Notes under the pieces: model-generated
The model's database searches: none
Seen by the model: the letters and a program-made list of their open reading frames with translations, nothing else
Told to the model about the DNA's origin: nothing
Position numbers and translations under genes: made by a program
DNA from: Bradyrhizobium sp. SK17
Lineage (GTDB): Bacteria > Pseudomonadota > Alphaproteobacteria > Rhizobiales > Xanthobacteraceae
Assembly: GCF_002831585.1 (NCBI RefSeq)
Contig: NZ_CP025113.1
Coordinates: 7,641,001-7,705,000 of the forward strand
DNA: 64,000 bases
Reading direction: 5' to 3'
In this document: piece after piece, positions 26,331 to 34,388 of the stretch
Layout: the number at the start of each line of letters is the position of its first letter
How positions within the stretch are numbered: the stretch's first letter is position 1

Positions 26331-27338
26331 GTGACTGCTGTTGGCAACGAGGTTTCGGCAAGGCTCAAGGATTTCGCGCGCGTCGCGACGGCGCGCGTCG
26401 ACGACGCGGCCGAAGCGATCGGCCGCATCTTCTGTCCGCACGATCTGACGCCGGTCGATCATTCCGAACGCGATTTCTCCGCGCACCACAATTGCGCCGG
26501 CTTCGATGGCTTCTCGATCAACTATGTCGCGTATGGCGGATCGGTCGCGATCAATCCCGGTTGCCTCGATCGGTTCTTTCTTTTGCAGATTCCACTGTGC
26601 GGATCTGCCTCGGTGCGGACCGCCGCGCGCGAGCTCACCACTGGGCCTCGACACATTGCCTCATTGCTGTCGCCGACCATTCCGACCGAAATGACGTGGC
26701 GCGACGACTGCGCCCAGCTCATCCTGCTGCTCGACCGTAAGCTGGTGGAGCATCGCGCCGCGGCGCTTGGCGGCGTGGCGGTCCGGCCGATCGAGTTCGA
26801 TCCGGCCGTCGAGCTGAGCGGGCCGCTCGGCCAGGCGCTCTCGGCCCGGATCGAGCAACTCGTGACGACGGCCGAGCAGCTCGGGACCCGCAAGACCTTG
26901 TCCGCGGTAGCGTCGGCCGATTGGCGCGAGTCGTTTCTCAACGTCCTGCTCGATGGCCAGCGCCATAGCCTTAGTTCGGCGATCGATGTCTTCAACGGCC
27001 GCACCGAAGCCCAGCCGGCGGCGCTGAAGCGGGTGCGGGCCTATCTGGAAACCCGCGCGACCGAGCCGCTGGATCTCGCCGAGCTCGCGGAGATCGCCGG
27101 CACCGGCATCCGCGCGCTGCAACTCGGCTTCCGCCGCCATTTCGGCACCACCGTCTCCGAGATGCTGCTCGATATCCGGCTCGCGCATCTCAACGCGCGC
27201 CTCAAGACGGCGCGGCCCGGCGAACGCATCGTCGACATCGCCTTCGACCTCGGCTTCACCCATCTGAGCCGGATGGCGAGCGCCTATCGCGCCAAGTTCG
27301 GCGAGAGCCCGAAGGCGACCTTGCAGCGGCTGAGCTGA
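26331..27338 (+). CDS. AraC family transcriptional regulator (AraC_binding_2 type)
   Basis: A regulator of about 335 residues: an N-terminal AraC-binding-like domain (about 10-190, with AIGRIFCPHDLTP and DGFSINYVAYGG) and a C-terminal AraC helix-turn-helix pair with LDLAELAEIAGTGIRALQL and IAFDLGFTHLSRMASAY. The GTG at 26331 is chosen because the frame upstream, open back to an ATG at 26166, reads like noncoding sequence and the resulting length fits the family. It is divergent from the cupin and monooxygenase genes, a standard position for their activator. Start uncertain; stop and family secure. Confidence 0.85.
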   Translation: MTAVGNEVSARLKDFARVATARVDDAAEAIGRIFCPHDLTPVDHSERDFSAHHNCAGFDGFSINYVAYGGSVAINPGCLDRFFLLQIPLCGSASVRTAARELTTGPRHIASLLSPTIPTEMTWRDDCAQLILLLDRKLVEHRAAALGGVAVRPIEFDPAVELSGPLGQALSARIEQLVTTAEQLGTRKTLSAVASADWRESFLNVLLDGQRHSLSSAIDVFNGRTEAQPAALKRVRAYLETRATEPLDLAELAEIAGTGIRALQLGFRRHFGTTVSEMLLDIRLAHLNARLKTARPGERIVDIAFDLGFTHLSRMASAYRAKFGESPKATLQRLS

Positions 27339-27362
27339 GCCGATCCGCGTGACGATCGGTGG

Positions 27363-27578
27363 CTAGCGGTGAAACGGCGCCGTCTTTGCCTGCGCCGAAA
27401 ACTCCGTGATCGGCGGGTCGGTCCGCTTGGCCTGCCGGACCATCTGCACGCTCGTCACCTGCTGCGAACGCTGTGCGTATTTCGATGGCGCGCTGGCGGA
27501 GGCGCCGGCGTGGGCGACCGGCGCCAGCAACCCGGACATCGCAAGAATGCCGATCAGAATGACAACAGACTTCAGCAT
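27363..27578 (-). CDS. Small exported protein of unknown function
   Basis: A 71-residue protein beginning MLKSVVILIGILAMSGLLAP and ending its signal peptide at VAHA, leaving about 47 mature residues rich in Ser, Ala, Gln and Thr with no recognised domain. An AGGAGG-like ribosome-binding sequence (CTCC run on the plus strand at 27584-27593) precedes the ATG. It is convergent with the AraC gene; a weak hairpin (CCGATC/GATCGG, 27340-27359) lies between the two stops. Function unknown; exported location is a confident reading of the signal peptide. Confidence 0.65.
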   Translation of the reverse strand: MLKSVVILIGILAMSGLLAPVAHAGASASAPSKYAQRSQQVTSVQMVRQAKRTDPPITEFSAQAKTAPFHR

Positions 27579-27785
27579 CGCACCCTCCAGGAGGCTGAGA
27601 CACCGAATAGCAATAGGCGTTTCCGAACGACGCCTCTGCCCGGCGTCTCGTTAATGAGGAGCGATGCTGTTCCCAAATCCGCCGAACCGCAACAATAATC
27701 ATCAGCTGCCGATTTTTTGGACAGCCTGTTGCGTCGATCAAGGAAGCGGCACCCGACTGAATCCGATCAAGAACAATTCGGACAC

Positions 27786-27959
27786 CTATTGGCCCGACCA
27801 CATCGGGGATTTCGGTCCGCCATAGTAGCGCATGTGATTGCCGGCGGGGCCATCGGTCGCCGGGACTGTCACCTCACTGGCGCAGCCGGCAACCGCGGCG
27901 CAAAGACCTGCAACCACGATGCTGCGCAGTAACGCCCGCTTGAACCTCGCGACTGTCAT
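27786..27959 (-). CDS. 57-residue predicted lipoprotein
   Basis: A short gene starting with ATG at 27959 behind a strong ribosome-binding sequence (GGGAGGAGGA). The protein begins MTVARFKRALLRSIVVAG, has a lipobox AVAGC with Cys26, and then only 31 mature residues with MRYYGGPKSPMWSG near the end. It stops at TAG (27786-27788). The positively charged start, hydrophobic core and lipobox are all intact, so it is almost certainly translated and lipidated, but its function is unknown. It is 17 bases downstream of the outer-membrane protein stop on the same strand, suggesting cotranscription. Confidence 0.7.
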   Translation of the reverse strand: MTVARFKRALLRSIVVAGLCAAVAGCASEVTVPATDGPAGNHMRYYGGPKSPMWSGQ

Positions 27960-27976
27960 ACCGTCCTCCTCCCTAC

Positions 27977-28723
27977 TCAGTACTTCGCGACCACCGGCCC
28001 GCCGAACTTGTAGTCGAGGCCGAGCGTCACGACCGAGTAGGTGTTGTCGACGGTGTAGGGAATCTGCGCATTCAGCGGCGCCGCGCGCTCGTATCGGCCG
28101 AAGTCGTAGTAGCGATACTCGAACTTGCCGATCAGGTTGTTGGTGATCGCATAAGCGAGGCCGCCGCCCGCGGTCAGGCCGCTGCGATTGGCCGAGAACT
28201 GATCGATGCCGAACACCGGGTCGGTGTTGGTGTGCTGGAATTCGCCATAAGCCCAGCCGCCGGTGAAGAACAGCAGCAAGCGGTCGACGGCAATGCCGCC
28301 GCGGGCACGGACCGTGAAGCCGTCGCGCAGGTTGGTCGCGTCGACAGATGCGATCGGCAAGGTCCCGGCATTGAACTGATCGACATCACTGCCCTTGATG
28401 CCGGACCAGAAGCCGTCGGCCTCGACACCGACCACGATGCTGCCGCTCTGCACATTGTAGCCAATCTCGCCGCCGGCGATTCCGCCGGTCGACGAATAGT
28501 TGATCGTGTAGTTGGCGGCGCCGGCCGGGCCGAGCGCGTTGTTGAGATTGTGGTTGCCGAAGCCGCCGCCGCCGAACACGCCGACATAGAAGCCCGACCA
28601 ATCGTATGCCGGCGCCGCGACCGCAGGCACCTTGGTATAGAGCGGAAGGTCGGCGCCCAGCGCCGGCGCGCCGGCCGCCAGCATCGTCGCGAGCGCCGCG
28701 GATGCGAGAAGAATTCGTTTCAT
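27977..28723 (-). CDS. Outer membrane beta-barrel protein (Omp25/Omp31-like)
   Basis: A 248-residue porin-family protein. A signal peptide of about 23 residues (MKRILLASAALATMLAAG, cleavage near ALGA) is followed by ADLPLYTKVPA and YDWSGFYVGVFGGGGFG, the common opening of alphaproteobacterial Omp25/RopB-like eight-stranded barrels. The remainder alternates polar and hydrophobic residues and closes with VTLGLDYKFGG. It should sit in the outer membrane. It lies between the 57-residue lipoprotein gene and the larger barrel protein, all on the minus strand. Confidence 0.88.
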   Translation of the reverse strand: MKRILLASAALATMLAAGAPALGADLPLYTKVPAVAAPAYDWSGFYVGVFGGGGFGNHNLNNALGPAGAANYTINYSSTGGIAGGEIGYNVQSGSIVVGVEADGFWSGIKGSDVDQFNAGTLPIASVDATNLRDGFTVRARGGIAVDRLLLFFTGGWAYGEFQHTNTDPVFGIDQFSANRSGLTAGGGLAYAITNNLIGKFEYRYYDFGRYERAAPLNAQIPYTVDNTYSVVTLGLDYKFGGPVVAKY

Positions 28724-28789
28724 GGTGTTCCCCTGTCCCTGGTTGACGCCGCACCCGGCTGGCCTCTGCCGGCCGGGCGCGCTCGTGCG

Positions 28790-30427
28790 TCAGAAGTGAA
28801 TGATGATGTCCGCCGAGCCGATCAGAGCGAAATTCTTGGTCGGGGCGATGCCGAGATTGGAATTGCCGTTGAACGCATTGGCATCGAGTGACTTGTAGTA
28901 GGAGACCTCGGGCCGGATCTCGATCTGCGGCGAGAACCAGTGCTGCCAGCCGATGCCGGTCTCGACATAGCGCGTCTTGACGCCGGTGCGCTGGCCCTGC
29001 TTGTCGTCATAGAACTCGATGCGATACGAGATGTTGTCGAGCGGCGAGGCCTTGTAGTTCAGGTAGGCGAGATAGGTCTGCACCGACGCCGTGCAGGCGA
29101 ACACCGCAGCGCTGCTGCACTGGGCGAGACCCGGCGCGTTGAACGGCAGGTATTGCGGCGAGAACGGCGTACCACCCGCATTGTAGGCGGCCATCGCCGC
29201 CGGATTGTTGGCGTTCAGCACGTTGTTCTGGTGCAGATTGTAGGTCTCGAACGAGATGTGCCACTGGTCGTTGAACTTGTGGTACGCGGTCAGGCCGTAC
29301 CATTGCAGGTTGTTGTAGCCCCAGGTGCCGCTGTTGATCGCGTCGGCGACCACGTAGACGCTGTCGTTGCCGGAATCGCTGGTCCAGCGCACGCCGCCGG
29401 TGATGCTCGGCACCGCGCCGGGATCCTTCAGCATGGTGGTGCCGGGGAACAGCGGATTGGGGAACGGGTTTGCGATCCTGGCGCCGGCGTTCCACGGCAT
29501 GGTGTCGCTGCCGACCGACACGCCCAATTGCAGCATCCAGTTCTTGGTGACGGCCAGCGTGCTCTGCAGGCCGGTGTTGGTGTAGTTGTCGAACGTATAC
29601 GTCATCGAGTGCGTATACATGTAGTTGTTCGGCGCGAGCTGCGCTTCGATGTCGGGGATCGAGATGAAGCGGCCGAACCGCAGCAGCAGGCCTTCCGCGA
29701 TCTGCGGAATGAACACCTCGCCATAGGCCATCGGCAGGTCGTAGCCGTAGTTCTTGTTCTGGTTCAGGAGCTGGTTGCTCCACAGGCCGTATGCCGTCGT
29801 GTAGCGGTAGTTCTCGCCGTAGATCGGCGCGATGCGGAAGCCCCAGTCGACGTGATCCTTCTGCACTGTATCGGGCAGCCGCTCGATATAGAGCACCGCC
29901 TGGTCGAGCTGGACGGTGTTCGGATTGTAGTCATAGGCCGCGGGCGCGTTGCCGCCGCGTACGCTGTTCGAGCTCAGATTGCCGCCGGCATTGATCCAGC
30001 CGTAGACCTGGATGTGCGCGTCGTTCATCCACTGTCCCGCAGGCGTGGTGCCGAGCGCCGCCATCAGCGGGCTGTCGATCGAGCTCGGCCGCGTCACGCC
30101 GATGCTGGTCGAACCGCCATAGGGCCATTCGGTGAACGGCATCGGCGGCGTGCTCTGCGGCGTCGCAGGCCAATAGTCGCGGCGGCCGGGCGGCGCCTTG
30201 GGATCCGAAGGAGCAGCGTCGTGTCCCCACTCCAGCCGGTAGTAGTTCACGAACCGGGTGAAGAAATCGCTGCCGAGATAACCGTCGAGGCAGGAGTAAT
30301 TCTTGTAGGGATCGCACGTCGACGACGACGGCGCCTTCAACAAAGGTGGATTGGCGTCGGCCGCGTGTGCCGCGTTGAGCAGGCTCACCGCCGCCAACGA
30401 TACGCCCGCCAAAAACAGTCTCTTCAT
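28790..30427 (-). CDS. Outer membrane beta-barrel protein (BBP2-type porin)
   Basis: A 545-residue outer-membrane protein. The signal peptide MKRLFLAGVSLAAVSLLNAAHA is followed by a conserved N-terminal plug-like segment (CDPYKNYSCLDGYLGSDFF, with two cysteines that could pair) and a long amphipathic beta barrel ending in the Phe typical of outer-membrane proteins (ADIIIHF). It belongs to the putative beta-barrel porin-2 group common in rhizobia; substrate unknown. The ATG at 30427 was chosen at the signal peptide start. A GC-rich inverted repeat (28754-28777, CCCGGC/GCCGGG) just after its stop may mark the transcript end or a processing site. Confidence 0.85.
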   Translation of the reverse strand: MKRLFLAGVSLAAVSLLNAAHAADANPPLLKAPSSSTCDPYKNYSCLDGYLGSDFFTRFVNYYRLEWGHDAAPSDPKAPPGRRDYWPATPQSTPPMPFTEWPYGGSTSIGVTRPSSIDSPLMAALGTTPAGQWMNDAHIQVYGWINAGGNLSSNSVRGGNAPAAYDYNPNTVQLDQAVLYIERLPDTVQKDHVDWGFRIAPIYGENYRYTTAYGLWSNQLLNQNKNYGYDLPMAYGEVFIPQIAEGLLLRFGRFISIPDIEAQLAPNNYMYTHSMTYTFDNYTNTGLQSTLAVTKNWMLQLGVSVGSDTMPWNAGARIANPFPNPLFPGTTMLKDPGAVPSITGGVRWTSDSGNDSVYVVADAINSGTWGYNNLQWYGLTAYHKFNDQWHISFETYNLHQNNVLNANNPAAMAAYNAGGTPFSPQYLPFNAPGLAQCSSAAVFACTASVQTYLAYLNYKASPLDNISYRIEFYDDKQGQRTGVKTRYVETGIGWQHWFSPQIEIRPEVSYYKSLDANAFNGNSNLGIAPTKNFALIGSADIIIHF

Positions 30428-30783
30428 GATGATGCCCCAAGCTATTGCTACCGACGCTTCGAGCGCTCTCGCGTGTAACGTCTGTGTAATCTTTCGTGGG
30501 GCATTGAGAAAAAGGCGATACGGGTCTCCGCGCGCTTTCATTAAGATAAAATAGCCGGAATGATCATCTTCGCGTCGCGTGCGTGCGGAAGCGTCATTTG
30601 CTGACGCGCTTGCTCAAGAACTCGGCGAAAACCGTGACGTGTTGCAGAACTCTCGCGCTGCGCTGCGAGAGATTTGCGGCCAGCTGTGTCATTTCCGCAA
30701 TAACGGGACCGACGCGCGTTCAGAGCCGATGCGCACGCTATTTTATTGCTATGGAAATCGCCGCGCACCTCCATCGAAGATAT
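30428..30783. other. Intergenic region between divergent genes
   Basis: About 355 bases between the porin start (minus) and a hypothetical gene (plus). It is AT-richer than its surroundings near 30530-30560, which suits the porin promoter. No tRNA, clear terminator or repeat was seen. A plus-strand frame is open through much of it, but the translation is Cys/Arg-rich and does not look coding. Confidence 0.4.
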
Positions 30784-31455
30784 ATGCGGCGCTTCGTTAG
30801 TCTTGCCGCATCAAGCGAAATCATTCGCTTCAAGCGAGACGGAGCGCTGCGCATCGTGGCAAACGTTACGAACTGTGCAAACGATGTCGGTCTCAACGAC
30901 GAGATCGACGACATCGATCTGAATTTCCTGCCGACCGATCTCACGGCGCAGTGCCGCAACCTGATCGAGAGCTATCACGACATCCACGGCTATGCCTGCC
31001 TGCCCGACATGCTGTGGCGAGCGCGGCTCGGGCCGTTCATCGAACGCCACCACGAGTTCAGGCAGCGGCTGCGCAAGGCCTCGACGACCCGGAGCGCCAA
31101 GAAGTCCAACCAGGGCTTCGCCGAGATCGCGACGGCGATCCTGTCGCTTGAGATATTGGCGAGCAGCTTTGCCGGCTGGACCGCGCTGTATCCGGAGGCC
31201 GGCGCACGCGCGCTTGCCGTGCTGAAGCGGCAGCCCGGCGGGTCGCAAACGCCGCTGATGGACTTCTATCTCTACCCACCGAAATATTTCAGCGCTGCCG
31301 CGATCGCCAAGCTGACGCCGCGGGCGAGCCAGACCGGTGAGTTGGGCCTCTACCGAACGTCCAGGCCGGAGCTCGCGGGAGAACGGCTCGCGCTCAACTA
31401 TGTCGGCGAGATGTTGCAGAAATCGGACGATGCCGCCCTGCCCGGCCAGCGCTAG
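30784..31455 (+). CDS. Hypothetical protein
   Basis: About 223 residues with no recognised family. The part from residue 25 on looks like a real soluble protein: an acidic stretch NDEIDDIDLNFLPTD, then helical segments (AQCRNLIESYHDIHGYACLPDMLWRA is broken by a Cys-Leu-Pro turn) and a basic RLRKASTTRSAKKSN stretch. No signal peptide or convincing membrane helix is seen. The start is uncertain: ATG at 30784 is used, ATG 30751 and GTG 30856 (with GGAG upstream) are alternatives. It stands alone, divergent from the porin gene and 255 bases before the sensor kinase. Confidence 0.5.
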   Translation: MRRFVSLAASSEIIRFKRDGALRIVANVTNCANDVGLNDEIDDIDLNFLPTDLTAQCRNLIESYHDIHGYACLPDMLWRARLGPFIERHHEFRQRLRKASTTRSAKKSNQGFAEIATAILSLEILASSFAGWTALYPEAGARALAVLKRQPGGSQTPLMDFYLYPPKYFSAAAIAKLTPRASQTGELGLYRTSRPELAGERLALNYVGEMLQKSDDAALPGQR

Positions 31456-31710
31456 GGCTGCCGCGCGTCGGCTATTTCTTTTATATTTCTCGCTCCCTGC
31501 AACAACATGGATTTTCTATCCGTTCCTGGGGGATGCTCGGATCGCTGGGTAGTTGGTGACATCGGAGCAGCAACCGACGGTCGATCGTTGAGGATCTCGC
31601 GCGGACATGCGCCGTTCTGACGGCCCTGGGCCCGCGTTTTCAGCGCTCCCTTCGGATGTTGCCGGGGCGGATTTCGTGCGGGCCGGAAGGGCTGCGACGG
31701 GGATCTTCCG

Positions 31711-33366
31711 GTGTCGTTCTCTACGAAGGCAAAATCCTTGATCTATTCGCTGCCCCTGTTTCAACGGCTCGCCGACATCCGCGTGCGCCGCACCGAAGCG
31801 GAGCAGATGTTCACGCCCGGCTTCGACCGGGAGCCGCGATCAGTCGCGTGGACCGACGTCCTGCCCCTGCTGTGGTCGGTCGGATCGATCGCCATCATCA
31901 CCGCGATCCTGTTCGTGCTCGACGAGCCGATCGCCGCAAACCTGGTGCCGATCGCCTATCTGATCCCGGTGATCTATGCGGCCACAAAATGGGGCATCTG
32001 GTCAGGCACGCTGGCATCGCTGACGGCGATCGCCGCTGCCGACTTCTTCTTTTTCACGCCGCTTTACAGCCTTCGGGTCGACAATCCGCAGGAGGCGATC
32101 GACCTGCTGGTATTCCTGGTCGTCGCGCTGGCGAGCAGCAACCTGGCGTCGCGCCTGCGGCAGGAAACCGAACGGTTGCGGCGGCGTGAGCGGGAGATGC
32201 AGCATCTCTATGAGTTCTCCAAGCGCCTCGCCGCCTGCTTCACCATCTCCGATCTGATCGACGCCGTCAGGCACTATCTGGCGCGCACGCTTGGCCATCG
32301 CGCCGCGCTGTACGTGGCATCCGCCGACGGCCATTTCGAGTCCTCGCCGGGATCGGCAGCGGCACCGCCATCCATCCAGCAGTGCGTGGCGGCGATGACG
32401 ACGAAGCTCGGTGCGATGGATCGCAGCATCGTCGATGAGGCGACCCAGGACGTGTGGCTGCTCCGCGCCATCGGATCGAAGACCGCGGTGCATGGCGTCA
32501 TCGCGATCAATGCGGGGCGCGGCACGCGCGATGCGATCAACCTGCGCGCACGTCGGATCGAGGCGGTGCTCGAGGAGGTCTCGTGGACGCTGCAACGGCT
32601 CGATATCGGCAAGGCGATGGACGACGCCAGGCTGCATCTACAGGCCGAACTGCTGCGCGACGCCTTCCACGGCACGCTCTCGCACGAGCTATGCTCGCCG
32701 CTCGCCGCCATCCAGGGATCGGTGAGCGTCATCAGGGATATGCCGGCGACCGCGGCCGACGCCAGGCTGCGCTCGCTGATCGAGGCCGTTTCGGATGAGG
32801 TGGTCCGGCTCGACGGCCACATCCGCAATCTCCTGAACGCCACGCGCGTGACGGCCGGCGGACTGACACCGCGCCTCCAATGGTCCGATCCGCGCGACAT
32901 CGTCGACGCCGCACTCAAGACCCGGGCACGCCGGCTTTTGGCACACCGCATCGAGGTCGGATTCGACGACGATCTCCCGTTGCTCGATGTCGATTCCGGT
33001 CTGATCGAGGAAGCCTGCGGCCAGTTGCTGGAGAATGCCGCCAAATACTCGCCATCCGGCTCGACGATCTCTGTGCAGACCAGGCATGAGCCCGGACGCG
33101 TCGTGATATCGATCATCGACCAGGGCGTCGGCGTCACTCCTGATGAACAGCGCCAGCTCGGCCGCAAGTCGTTCCGCAGCCCACGCCACCGGACCAGCGT
33201 TCCCGGCTCGGGGCTGGGCTTCTGGATCGCATCGACCTTCATCAAGGCACATGATGGCACCGTGGAAATTGCAAGCCGCGGCCAGGGCCTCGGGACGACG
33301 GCATCGATCTTGCTACCGGCACCGCGAGCCATGGATCCGGAACTGGTGACGTCAGACGATGAGTAA
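31711..33366 (+). CDS. Sensor histidine kinase, KdpD C-terminal type (DUF4118), without the KdpD sensor half
   Basis: A 551-residue membrane kinase. Residues 50-145 hold the four-helix DUF4118 membrane domain of KdpD (VPIAYLIPVIYAATKWGIWS, then AADFFFFTPLYSLRVDNP), followed by a GAF-like region (about 165-300), a dimerisation helix with phospho-acceptor His325 in HGTLSHELCSP, and an ATPase domain (N-box LLENAAKYSPSG, G-box GSGLGFWIA). Full-length KdpD is about 900 residues; the N-terminal KdpD and UspA domains are missing. Start is GTG behind CGGGGAT. It overlaps the regulator gene by eight bases, a standard two-component pair. No kdpFABC lies in the window, so the signal and targets need not concern potassium. 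Confidence 0.9.
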   Translation: MSFSTKAKSLIYSLPLFQRLADIRVRRTEAEQMFTPGFDREPRSVAWTDVLPLLWSVGSIAIITAILFVLDEPIAANLVPIAYLIPVIYAATKWGIWSGTLASLTAIAAADFFFFTPLYSLRVDNPQEAIDLLVFLVVALASSNLASRLRQETERLRRREREMQHLYEFSKRLAACFTISDLIDAVRHYLARTLGHRAALYVASADGHFESSPGSAAAPPSIQQCVAAMTTKLGAMDRSIVDEATQDVWLLRAIGSKTAVHGVIAINAGRGTRDAINLRARRIEAVLEEVSWTLQRLDIGKAMDDARLHLQAELLRDAFHGTLSHELCSPLAAIQGSVSVIRDMPATAADARLRSLIEAVSDEVVRLDGHIRNLLNATRVTAGGLTPRLQWSDPRDIVDAALKTRARRLLAHRIEVGFDDDLPLLDVDSGLIEEACGQLLENAAKYSPSGSTISVQTRHEPGRVVISIIDQGVGVTPDEQRQLGRKSFRSPRHRTSVPGSGLGFWIASTFIKAHDGTVEIASRGQGLGTTASILLPAPRAMDPELVTSDDE

Positions 33367-34072
33367 GCCGCGCAATCTTGTCCTGCTGATCGATGACGAG
33401 CCGAAGATCCGGCGCTTCCTGCGCGCCGGCTTCGAGCTGCACGGCTTTTCGGTCGTCGAGGCCGAGAACGCCGCCGACGGCTTGAAGATCGCGACCTTCA
33501 ACGCCCCCGACCTCGTCATCCTCGATCTCGGCCTGCCCGATTTGCACGGCAGCGAAACGCTGGAACGGCTGCGCTCCTGGTCCAATGTTCCGGTGATCGT
33601 GCTCTCGGTCGAGAGCAACGAGGACGAGAAGGTTCGCCTATTGCAGGCGGGCGCGGACGACTATGTCGTCAAGCCGTTCGGGATGGCCGAGCTGCTGGCG
33701 CGCAGCGATGCCGCCTTGCGCCGCTACTTCAAGAGCGCCACCGAGAATCCCGTCGTCGTGGTTGGTCCACTGTCCGTCGATCTGGTCAGCCGGGCCGTCT
33801 CGCTCAACCAGGCCAGGATCAAGCTGACGCGCAAGGAGTATCGCCTGCTGCATGTGCTGGCGATCCATGTCGGCCTGGTGGTGACCCACGATCAGCTGCT
33901 GAAGGAGATCTGGACCGGCAACCAGCGCGACAACATCCAGTATCTGCGCATCCTGGTGCGCAAGCTCCGCCAGAAGATCGAGGCCGACCCCAATCAACCG
34001 CGTCTGCTTGTGACCGAATCCGGGGTTGGCTATCGGCTGGAGAACCGGCTGGAGACCAGCGTCGCCGGTTGA
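33359..34072 (+). CDS. OmpR/KdpE-family response regulator
   Basis: A 237-residue DNA-binding regulator. The receiver domain has Asp12/Asp13, the phosphorylation site Asp56 in VILDLGLPD, Ser83 at the switch Thr/Ser position and Lys105 in VVKPFG. The C-terminal winged helix (about 130-230) contains KLTRKEYRLLHVLAIH, HDQLLKEIW and YLRILVRKLRQKIE, ending at the ESGVGYRLE wing typical of KdpE. It is translationally coupled to the kinase gene. The next gene is a 40-residue membrane miniprotein 89 bases downstream. Confidence 0.92.
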   Translation: MSKPRNLVLLIDDEPKIRRFLRAGFELHGFSVVEAENAADGLKIATFNAPDLVILDLGLPDLHGSETLERLRSWSNVPVIVLSVESNEDEKVRLLQAGADDYVVKPFGMAELLARSDAALRRYFKSATENPVVVVGPLSVDLVSRAVSLNQARIKLTRKEYRLLHVLAIHVGLVVTHDQLLKEIWTGNQRDNIQYLRILVRKLRQKIEADPNQPRLLVTESGVGYRLENRLETSVAG

Positions 34073-34161
34073 GCGTTCTGACGCGCACCGCTCGGAATAT
34101 ATAGAATAATAATATATTTCCGGCGCGGAACGCCTTAGCTTGCCCGCGAAAGGGGCAGGCA

Positions 34162-34284
34162 GTGCAGTTCCTGATTCAACCGTTTCACATTCTCGGGCTC
34201 GAAGGTCAGTACTGGATGCTGATCGTGGTCGCGCTCGTGGCAGCCTTTGCTTTGGTTGGCTGGAAGACCGGTGGTCGGGGTTGA
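34162..34284 (+). CDS. Predicted 40-residue single-pass membrane protein
   Basis: A short frame from GTG (34162, with AGGGG six to ten bases upstream) to TGA. The product has an amphipathic start (QFLIQPFHILGLEGQYW), one transmembrane segment (WMLIVVALVAAFALVGW) and a basic-glycine tail KTGGRG, a layout of bacterial regulatory membrane miniproteins. It is not KdpF by sequence. Located between the two-component genes and the inactive HtrA-like gene on the same strand. Translation is not proven, but the ribosome-binding sequence and the sharply bounded hydrophobic segment favour a real gene. Confidence 0.5.
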   Translation: MQFLIQPFHILGLEGQYWMLIVVALVAAFALVGWKTGGRG

Positions 34285-34388
34285 GCGGTTCGGCCTTCGC
34301 GACCTTTCCCGGTCCCGGCCCTGCCCATCCGGCCAGTTTCGCCACCAGCCGCGACATCCCAGATTGAGGGAAGCCAACGGAGTTTCCC

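Noticed and set aside
30583..30783. N-terminal extension of the hypothetical protein ending at 31455
   Set aside because: The frame is open but the translation is Cys/Arg-rich, lacks a ribosome-binding sequence and covers the likely porin promoter.
31711..34284. A Kdp potassium-transport locus
   Set aside because: Kinase and regulator look like KdpD/KdpE, but kdpFABC is absent and the 40-residue protein does not resemble KdpF.
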